7,078 bases of DNA from M3007 sp035299505 (lineage in GTDB: Bacteria > Bacteroidota > Bacteroidia > Chitinophagales > Saprospiraceae). The DNA is taken from the NCBI GenBank assembly GCA_035299505.1, contig DATGWL010000156.1, forward strand, positions 1 through 7,078. The letters run 5' to 3'. Shown piece after piece: positions 1-5,421 of this stretch (the first letter of the stretch is position 1; each line of letters starts with the position of its first letter). The translations under genes were made by a program, and so were the position numbers. The notes below the pieces were generated by a model. It was given only the letters and a program-made list of their open reading frames with translations. It was not told where the DNA came from and did no database searches.

Positions 1-39
1 ACTCGGCATGACAACTCACATTAGTCTAGGTACCCACGC

Positions 40-123
40 ACACCGTCCACCGTCCACCGTCCACCGTCTACCGTCTACCGTCCACCGTCCACCGTAAGCC
101 GTCCCCCGTCCACCGTCTACCGT
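40..123. repeat. Heptanucleotide tandem repeat, 12 units of consensus CCACCGT
   Basis: Twelve contiguous 7-bp units can be read without gaps: ACACCGT, then CCACCGT three times, CTACCGT twice, CCACCGT twice, AAGCCGT, CCCCCGT, CCACCGT and CTACCGT. Variation is confined to the first three bases, while the CCGT core is invariant. Seven is not a multiple of three, so the array is not an in-frame protein repeat. Its last unit (117-123) supplies the TAG stop codon and the last Arg codon of the minus-strand gene. The array resembles the short tandemly repeated heptamers found between genes in some bacteria. No function can be assigned from sequence; replication slippage is the likely origin. Confidence 0.95.
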
Positions 124-1544
124 CTCTGCAACGCATCAATCTTTTCCAGCAGCCATTTTTTAGAAGTGGTGGCGCTTCCGGCCATGACCTGTTCCCGGAA
201 TTTTTGGGTGACTTTTTGACCTGAAACCCTCAAATCCATGAGCTTCTTCACAAAATTGAGGTAGTTCATGTATTCCCGTTTCAGGTTTTTCGACATCACT
301 TTATTCCTCCGGATGTATATCCTGAAGCTGTCGATCAGGGAATCCATGGCCATTATTTCATTGATTTCGTAGTAGGTCTGGATCAGGATCAGTTTGGAGC
401 CCAGTACATACACCACATCATTGTACTCCACATTTCGGAGCAGCTCCAGCACTTTGTCGTACCTTTTTTGGTGAAAGTACAGGTAGGAGAGGTTGAACGA
501 ACGTGCGTTTTCCCGGATTTTGGCGGGCAAAAAGGGCGTGTAGGTTTCAATAAAAGTTTCAGTCCAGTCAAACTCGCCAACCCCCAGCGCTACGGTGACA
601 ATGTTTTTAAAAATGCCTTCGGAAAGGCTTCCCTCTTCCAGGAGCAGTTCTTTTTGAATGATCTTTTTGAAGATCTCAAACATTTCACGGTAATACTCCC
701 GTTTGCCCTGATTAATTTTTAAGGCACAATAATTTTGGGCAATGAAATAACATTTACGCAGATCGCGGCTGCTCAACTGTTGCGAATAGTTGTCCAAATG
801 ATTTAGCAACTGCTGGTAGTGTGCTTCCTCCTCCGGCTCAAGCAGGCAATGAACCACCTGGCGGTATACCAGCAGCAACGCCACATCCTGAAAACGTTCA
901 TGGGCGGCAAAAGCCCAGAAACCCTCCGGCAATTCCAGCGGCTTTTCGGATACCCTGGCGCCCCGGTACAGCAACCAACCCACGTATAATTCCAGTTTTT
1001 GGGTGAGGTAAAAACACTCCAGGTAATAATCAGCCGCCGAAAGATTTTCAGCATATCCACTCACCGTCAGATATTTGGAAGCCTTGTCGATGGTGTTATT
1101 GTACAGATGAAACTGCGTAAGGTAGAAGTCGGTGGATTGCCCTGGCGCCTCCGAAAACAGGCGTTGAATTTGTCGCTCCACGCCTGCCAGGTGCTTTTTT
1201 AATTCCGGTTTATCCAGCAGTCGTTGCAAATCCAGCGCTTCTGTCAGCGGGTTTTCTTTGCGCGCTTCGGCGGCCAGAAACTGCAGACAAAGCTGGTTGA
1301 TATCCGAAATCATGCGCCGTAATTGGGCGTCGTTAAAACTTTGGGCGGGGTATAAACGTTTCCATATCTGTTGTTTATCCGGTAAAGCCGTTTTGGTGTC
1401 GCGTATGGCCTGGTCCAGCACATCAAACAAGGGCACCAGTTCCGGCTGATCGTTCAGGTATGGCGACAGCAGGTACTTCCGAAACCGGTTGCGCTCCACT
1501 TTGGAAAGCGTTTGAAGTAAAGAAAGGAGTTTTTCTCCGGGCAT
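117..1544 (-). CDS. Hypothetical all-helical TPR-like protein, 475 aa
   Basis: I do not recognise a named family. The 475-residue product has no signal peptide and no transmembrane segment, so it is probably cytoplasmic. It reads as almost continuous amphipathic helix, rich in Leu, Tyr, Phe, Glu and Lys. Residues from about 351 to 415 (NLSYLYFHQKRYDKVLELL and the following helices) have the paired-helix spacing of tetratricopeptide-like repeats, which usually act as protein-protein scaffolds. The N-terminal part opens with MPGEKLLSLLQTLSKVERNRFRKYL, a helix with a basic end. I know of similar-looking uncharacterised proteins in Saprospiraceae, but this is memory of style, not a search result. 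The start is the ATG at 1544; no better upstream start or Shine-Dalgarno is visible, as expected for Bacteroidota. The TAG stop lies inside a heptamer repeat array. The gene is transcribed divergently from the T9SS cargo gene. A nucleic-acid or enzymatic role is not indicated by any visible motif. Confidence 0.85.
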   Translation of the reverse strand: MPGEKLLSLLQTLSKVERNRFRKYLLSPYLNDQPELVPLFDVLDQAIRDTKTALPDKQQIWKRLYPAQSFNDAQLRRMISDINQLCLQFLAAEARKENPLTEALDLQRLLDKPELKKHLAGVERQIQRLFSEAPGQSTDFYLTQFHLYNNTIDKASKYLTVSGYAENLSAADYYLECFYLTQKLELYVGWLLYRGARVSEKPLELPEGFWAFAAHERFQDVALLLVYRQVVHCLLEPEEEAHYQQLLNHLDNYSQQLSSRDLRKCYFIAQNYCALKINQGKREYYREMFEIFKKIIQKELLLEEGSLSEGIFKNIVTVALGVGEFDWTETFIETYTPFLPAKIRENARSFNLSYLYFHQKRYDKVLELLRNVEYNDVVYVLGSKLILIQTYYEINEIMAMDSLIDSFRIYIRRNKVMSKNLKREYMNYLNFVKKLMDLRVSGQKVTQKFREQVMAGSATTSKKWLLEKIDALQRR

Positions 1545-1654
1545 GAGGAAGTAAGGTGCTCAGTATGGACTGATTATTGCAGTTATTTTGTAAAGCAGCT
1601 GACGAACGAAGGGTAGCTTGAGGCAGCGAATGGTGTTTTTTAGGAATCTTTAGG

Positions 1655-1678
1655 CAAAGTAAAATATTGATAATCAAT
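1655..1678 (-). promoter_or_regulatory. Candidate promoter and operator for the minus-strand gene
   Basis: On the minus strand, TACTTTGC (1661 back to 1654) resembles the Bacteroidota -7 element TAnnTTTG with one base missing from the spacer. Immediately upstream on that strand is a perfect 13-bp palindrome at 1666-1678, ATTGAT-A-ATCAAT. A dyad of this size next to a -7 element is where a dimeric transcription factor could bind. A transcript starting here would carry a leader of roughly 100 nt before the ATG at 1544. Only the palindrome is certain; the promoter assignment is an inference from position and partial consensus match. Confidence 0.35.
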
Positions 1679-1680
1679 TT

Positions 1681-1700
1681 TTTACCAAAAAAACGGTAAA
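1681..1700. promoter_or_regulatory. Short inverted repeat TTTACC-N8-GGTAAA
   Basis: Perfect 6-bp arms at 1681-1686 and 1695-1700 flank an A-rich 8-base centre. It begins three bases after the 13-bp palindrome at 1666-1678, so two dyads are stacked in the AT-rich core of the divergent region. Its location between two divergent genes suggests a protein-binding site. A terminator role is unlikely, because neither gene ends here. Confidence 0.35.
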
Positions 1701-1934
1701 TATTTTTTTCCGGCAAGCTGGCAAAAATGTACTTAACAGATTAATTGGATCGCCGCACTTTTGTTTGGCAAAAAATTGGGAACCCGGATTTAGGGCAGCA
1801 CAAGCTACCTGTCAAAGCCGGAACCCAACGAACGGCATCCTGTTAACCGTCTATTCCTTTTACAGCATCCCGGCGGGAAATTCCCCGATATGCTTTTAAT
1901 CCGGATACATGAACACTATCAAACTTGCAGGCAA

Positions 1935-4253
1935 ATGAAAAAGCATCTCTACTTACTGCTTTTCATAAGTTTTACGGGCCTTTTCCCGGCCTCAGTGCAC
2001 GCGCAATGCAGTCGCGTGGCCTGGGTGTCCAGTGTAATGCCCGGTTGCGGCGCCAAAATTGTTGACCTGGACAATGGGGAAACCCTCTGGGCGGCTAGTG
2101 GCGCTGAAGGACTGAGCGGCGGGCAGATTTTCAGCTTCACATCTGAAGCTGCGTCTTTGCCTCCCGGCTGCTCCGTGGGCAATTTGCCCGTGGTAGCGCT
2201 CACCTGCGTTTCTCAGCAATTGCCTTGCAAGGCCGTTTTCGCGCGTATCCCGGTAGAAGAACAACTCCTGACCTACAAATTGGTGGCGCACCTCTACGAC
2301 GCGTCGGCGCAGCAATGCAGTTGGGATTTTGGCGACGGGCAAACGGGATCCGGCGCTGTTGCTGAACATACGTATGCTGCGGAAGGTGAATACAATGTTT
2401 GCCTCACGGTTACCGATAATTTTGGTTGTCAGGTACAAACCTGCCAGACACTCACCGCTACCAAAGATGATTACAATTGGTGCGGTTTTGACATGCAGGT
2501 TACTGCCATTGGCACCGAACTTCAGGGTCGGCTTATACCCAATGCCAACGGCATCGACCTTTCCAGCATTGATTCCGTACAGTGGTACACCAATAAATCC
2601 AGCCAGGTTATTTCCGAGCAGCCGGCATTTTCTGCCAACCTGCCAGATTATGGCACTTATACCATTTGTGCCACCTATAAGGTTATAAACCCTTTCGACG
2701 GCAGCATTTGCACCACTACCCAATGCCGCACCATTACGGTGGCTCAGCTGGAATGTGCCAATCCTACGCTGGCCGATCCTGCCAAGCTTTGTCCCAGTGA
2801 AAGCCAGCTGAACGCACCGGTATGTGGTTGCGATGGCTTGACGTATGCCAACGAATGCGAGGTGCTGGCTTCCGGCATTTCCACCTGGTGGGCGGGCGCC
2901 TGTGGCTCTATTATAGGCAACTGCAGCACCAAAATGGATGCGCATATCATCAGCGGCTCTCCGGATGCCGGGTATATTGCGCAGTTTGTCAACCACAGCC
3001 ACGGCAACTTCAACTACGCCCAGCTGGATTTTGGCGACGGCAGCCCGCTGCTGGAAGGTGTGTTTTGGGATACCATTGTGCACCTGTACGATGCAGGCGG
3101 TATCTACAAGGCCAACCTGACTGTTTGGAGCGCTTCCGGCTGTATTTCTTCTGTTACTCAGCTCATCGTAACAGACGCCTCCATGATGAGCGCGGAAATT
3201 CTGCCTGATGTAACAGATTACGTAATGCCCGGCGATGCCAACCGCGACTTCAAAGCCAATGTACACGATCTGCTCAACCTGGGTGTGGGCCACTACAACG
3301 GCGGCGCGCCACGTCCGGATGCACATACCAACTGGATTCCGCAGTTTGCCCCAAACTGGGAGCATACCCTGCAAAACCACGTCAACTACAAACACTTCGA
3401 CTGTGACGGCAACGGGGTAGTGAACGAGTTGGATGCAGACGTGATCAACCAGCACTATGCGGCCATAGACACCACTTTTGAGCCCTATCTGCCGGATGCG
3501 CCGCAACTGCGCATAGAGTTTGAAAAAGATACGCTGGTTGTAGATCCGAATAATCCTGCGCCGATAGAACTCACTGCTACGATCCATGTTGGCAGCCCGA
3601 GCAAACCCGCTCTTGGACTGTATGGCTTGTCGTTTGCCCTGAAATATCCGGAATACGTAAACCACAATCCGGATACAGATTACGACGATGATTTCTTTGG
3701 CTCCACCAACCACTTGTTGTGGCTGGCCAAGGATGTGCACCCGCGGCAACAACTGGATTTGGGTATTACCCGAAAAAATGGTATTGCTGCCAACGGCTAC
3801 GGCAAAGTGGCCAAAGTGACCTTCAGTGCAGATGTTATCATCATTATTGATGTGATTTCGCGTGGAGAAGACAAAGTAATGCCATTCGTGGTGCCAATTC
3901 GCGGCGTGAAAGCCATTGATAAAAACGGCAGCAAATTTGAAATATCCGTTCCTGAGCTGCAGGATACCATCTGGATCAAAACACTTCAAACCAGCAAAAC
4001 CCAGGAGGAGCAACTTCAGGCCAGGGTACAGCTAAGTCCAAACCCTGCCACCGAAACAGCCACCCTCACCACCACTGGTCTGGATGTAGCATCCATTGAG
4101 GTGATGAACAGTTTGGGTCAAAAAGTACGCGACCTGCAAGCCTCCAACAGCGCCAACACCCAACTGGATGTTTCCGGCTGGACCAGCGGCGTTTACGCCC
4201 TCCGTATCCTCACTGACGAAGGATTGGTGGAGAAAAAGCTGGTGGTGAAGTGA
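1935..4253 (+). CDS. Secreted multidomain T9SS cargo protein (PKD, Kazal-like, dockerin-like, cohesin-like, sorting domain)
   Basis: The 772-residue protein is predicted to pass through Sec and then the type IX secretion system to the cell surface or medium. Residues 1-23 are a signal peptide (MKKHLYLLLF core, cleavage after SVHA). A PKD-like domain lies at about 100-170 (WDFGDG at 130-135). A Kazal-like, Cys-rich module lies at about 286-323 (VCGCDG at 296-301, then TYANEC, ending GAC). A second PKD-like domain has DFGDG at 365-369. Two calcium-loop-like segments, GDANRDF from 433 and DCDGNG at 489-494, resemble a dockerin with a long insert between its repeats. About 524-690 looks like a cohesin-type beta-sandwich. 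Residues 697-772 are a type A T9SS sorting domain (LSPNPA, then LGQKV, SGVYALRI and a basic end). The chosen ATG puts the signal peptide at the N-terminus; the ATG at 1890 does not. No catalytic domain is visible, so adhesion, matrix or binding is more likely than enzymology. The actual ligand is unknown. Confidence 0.92.
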   Translation: MKKHLYLLLFISFTGLFPASVHAQCSRVAWVSSVMPGCGAKIVDLDNGETLWAASGAEGLSGGQIFSFTSEAASLPPGCSVGNLPVVALTCVSQQLPCKAVFARIPVEEQLLTYKLVAHLYDASAQQCSWDFGDGQTGSGAVAEHTYAAEGEYNVCLTVTDNFGCQVQTCQTLTATKDDYNWCGFDMQVTAIGTELQGRLIPNANGIDLSSIDSVQWYTNKSSQVISEQPAFSANLPDYGTYTICATYKVINPFDGSICTTTQCRTITVAQLECANPTLADPAKLCPSESQLNAPVCGCDGLTYANECEVLASGISTWWAGACGSIIGNCSTKMDAHIISGSPDAGYIAQFVNHSHGNFNYAQLDFGDGSPLLEGVFWDTIVHLYDAGGIYKANLTVWSASGCISSVTQLIVTDASMMSAEILPDVTDYVMPGDANRDFKANVHDLLNLGVGHYNGGAPRPDAHTNWIPQFAPNWEHTLQNHVNYKHFDCDGNGVVNELDADVINQHYAAIDTTFEPYLPDAPQLRIEFEKDTLVVDPNNPAPIELTATIHVGSPSKPALGLYGLSFALKYPEYVNHNPDTDYDDDFFGSTNHLLWLAKDVHPRQQLDLGITRKNGIAANGYGKVAKVTFSADVIIIIDVISRGEDKVMPFVVPIRGVKAIDKNGSKFEISVPELQDTIWIKTLQTSKTQEEQLQARVQLSPNPATETATLTTTGLDVASIEVMNSLGQKVRDLQASNSANTQLDVSGWTSGVYALRILTDEGLVEKKLVVK

Positions 4254-4259
4254 GGTGAT

Positions 4260-4522
4260 TAAGGGGAATTTAGGTCATTTGGGGGGCATTTGGGAGTCAT
4301 TTAAGGGTCATTTATGGGTCATTAGTTTGGCCATTAGAGGAGTCTAAAGCCAATGACATTACGGAGGTCTCTAAACCTCGTAGGTTTTCAAAACCTACGA
4401 GGTTTAAGCAACAATGCAACTCCCTACCCCAAAAAAAATGACCATAAATGACCCCCAAATGACCCAAATGACTTCAATGCCCCCCAAATGACTTAAATGA
4501 CCTAAATCCCCCAAATCCCTTA
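4260..4522. repeat. Nested inverted-repeat element with degenerate GTCATTT arms
   Basis: The left arm (4260-4323) carries degenerate GTCATTT units; the right arm (4437-4522) carries their reverse complement AAATGAC in mirrored order. Exact matching blocks pair in nested order: TAAGGG 4260-4265 with 4517-4522; TTTAGGTCATTT 4269-4280 with 4495-4506; a 14-bp block 4277-4290 with 4476-4489; and 4305-4323 with 4437-4454 (one-base bulge). The right arm has two extra units of about 8-9 bp relative to the left, consistent with slippage after duplication. The centre (4324-4436) holds further hairpins, including a 35-bp palindrome. No ORF or transposase lies inside and no target-site duplication is obvious. 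It fills the gap between the T9SS cargo gene and the hydrolase gene, ending 10 bp before the latter. It could be a non-autonomous repeat element, a structured RNA or terminator region, or a decayed repeat; sequence alone does not decide. Confidence 0.85.
4372..4406. repeat. 35-bp near-perfect palindrome (17-bp arms, 1-nt spacer)
   Basis: Arms 4372-4388 and 4390-4406 are exact reverse complements around a single C at 4389. Each arm is itself a smaller dyad: AAACCT-CGT-AGGTTT on the left and AAACCT-ACG-AGGTTT on the right. A further partial copy, ACGGAGGT at 4361-4368, can pair with ACCTCGT just downstream, so alternative hairpins are possible. No T-tract follows on either strand, so a classical intrinsic terminator is not supported, although a strong hairpin about 120 bp after the cargo gene's stop could still affect the mRNA 3' end. 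Palindromes with this AACCTACGAGGTT core are, to my recollection, common intergenic repeats in Bacteroidota genomes. Confidence 0.9.
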
Positions 4523-4528
4523 CATTTG
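4521..4528 (+). promoter_or_regulatory. Candidate -7 promoter element TACATTTG for the hydrolase gene
   Basis: TACATTTG matches the Bacteroidota sigma-ABfr -7 consensus TAnnTTTG exactly, and is followed by C as is common. It ends only 4 bases before the ATG at 4533, so a transcript from it would start at or very near the start codon, giving a leaderless mRNA. No TTTG-like -33 box is seen at the expected distance; that region belongs to the right arm of the inverted-repeat element. The consensus match is direct observation; promoter activity is inference. Confidence 0.4.
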
Positions 4529-4532
4529 CTCA

Positions 4533-5366
4533 ATGATCCTCTGGGCGAATATCTTCCTTGGGCTGGTAATTGTGTATTCCGGCCTGTGTGTGCTGTTCTA
4601 TTTCGGACAGGATTTGTTTTTTTTCCGCCCGGAGCGACTGGCCAATTCTTTCCGTTATCAGTATCCATTTCCGTTTACAGAAATCAATTTCGACATGGAA
4701 GACGGGGGCATGGTGAATGCCCTGCATTTCCGCGTACCCAACAGTAAAGGCGTGGTCTTTTACGTAAAGGGCAACTCCAGAAGCATCAAGGGTTGGGGCA
4801 AATTCGCCAAGGATTTTGTGGGCAAAGGTTTTGATTTTTTCATCCTGGATTTTCGGGGGTTTGGCAAAAGCAGGGGGCATCGGACGGAACAAATTTTGTT
4901 CAACGACCTCCAGCATGTGTACAAATGGCTGGCCGATGAGTATACTGAAGACCGCATTGTACTGTACGGACGCTCGCTGGGCAGTGGCCTGGCTACCCGA
5001 ATTGCCTCCTGGAATCGGCCAAGGTTGCTGATACTTGATTGCCCGTATTATTCGTTTTTACACCATATCCGGCGTTATGGGTTTATTCTGCCCCTGCGTT
5101 GGTTGCTCCGTTATCAAATACGCACCGATCGTTTTATCCAAAAAGTGCGCTGCCCAATCCATATCCTGGGCGGAACCAAAGACCGGCTCATCCCTTACCG
5201 GCAAAGCGAAATGCTTAAAAACCTGGTTCCGCATAACATTACACTGCATCCTATCGTTGGCGCGGGACACAATAACCTGCCTGAATTTCCGGAATACCAC
5301 GACCTGTTGTATGATATCCTGCATGAAGCGTTTGAGGCGGAACAGCAGTGGAAAATGGCGGCGTGA
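4533..5366 (+). CDS. Membrane-anchored alpha/beta hydrolase, 277 aa
   Basis: This is a serine hydrolase of the alpha/beta fold, of the BEM46/ABHD13/YfhR-like type with an N-terminal membrane anchor. Residues about 3-25 (NIFLGLVIVYSGLCVLFYF region) form one hydrophobic segment, which supports the start at 4533. The oxyanion-hole strand-turn is YVKGN (Gly80-Asn81), replacing the usual HGN. FILDFRGFGKSRG follows as the conserved strand and loop. The nucleophile elbow is GRSLG with Ser148, the acid is Asp217 in KDRLIP, and the base is His246 in GAGHNN; all three are in the expected order and spacing, so the enzyme looks active. Substrate is unknown; relatives act as esterases, thioesterases or lipases. 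There is no Shine-Dalgarno. Upstream is the palindromic element; downstream, 55 bp away and co-directional, is a secreted DUF3298-like protein that may share its transcript. Confidence 0.92.
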   Translation: MILWANIFLGLVIVYSGLCVLFYFGQDLFFFRPERLANSFRYQYPFPFTEINFDMEDGGMVNALHFRVPNSKGVVFYVKGNSRSIKGWGKFAKDFVGKGFDFFILDFRGFGKSRGHRTEQILFNDLQHVYKWLADEYTEDRIVLYGRSLGSGLATRIASWNRPRLLILDCPYYSFLHHIRRYGFILPLRWLLRYQIRTDRFIQKVRCPIHILGGTKDRLIPYRQSEMLKNLVPHNITLHPIVGAGHNNLPEFPEYHDLLYDILHEAFEAEQQWKMAA

Positions 5367-5386
5367 GTGAGTGAATGAGTGAGAGA
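5364..5386 (+). repeat. GTGA microrepeat at the hydrolase stop codon
   Basis: The stop codon TGA at 5364-5366 opens a short run of degenerate TGAG/TGAA tetramers, about five units, up to 5386. It places several further TGA triplets after the first stop. It is short and imperfect; the likely cause is local slippage. No function is evident. Confidence 0.6.
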
Positions 5387-5421
5387 TTATCTTTTCATGA
5401 CTTTAATTGATTGTTGACTGC

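Larger units (their letters stand above)
1545..1934. other. Divergent intergenic region, 390 bp
   Basis: This stretch separates the minus-strand TPR-like gene from the plus-strand T9SS cargo gene and must hold both promoters. The central part (about 1640-1745) is AT-rich and contains two inverted repeats, annotated separately. The part from about 1770 to 1934 is GC-richer and shows no hairpin or clear promoter that I can support. CACTTTTG at 1756-1763 is one base off the Bacteroidota -7 consensus TAnnTTTG on the plus strand, but no matching -33 element is obvious. An in-frame ATG at 1890 would extend the cargo protein by 15 residues; I rejected it because those residues would sit in front of a textbook signal peptide. 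No small gene is evident. Confidence 0.6.

Noticed and set aside
40..123. CRISPR-like array
   Set aside because: The units are 7 bp, contiguous and without spacers, so this is a simple tandem repeat.
1890..1934. Upstream ATG at 1890 as the start of the cargo gene
   Set aside because: It would place 15 polar residues, including two His and a Cys, ahead of a complete signal peptide that begins with its own Met-Lys-Lys at 1935.
1992..4013. Open frame of 673 codons on the minus strand inside the T9SS cargo gene
   Set aside because: It is codon-aligned antisense to the real gene, where stops arise only from TTA, CTA or TCA codons in the sense frame, which are rare here. Its translation has no recognisable domain, while the sense product has several clear ones.
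4372..4406. Intrinsic terminator for the T9SS cargo gene
   Set aside because: The hairpin is strong but no T-tract follows it on either strand, and it lies about 120 bp past the stop codon. A weaker role at the mRNA 3' end cannot be excluded.
4260..4522. CRISPR array or iteron-type replication origin
   Set aside because: The repeats are 7-11 bp, degenerate and arranged as mirrored arms rather than regularly spaced direct repeats; no cas or replication-initiator gene is nearby.
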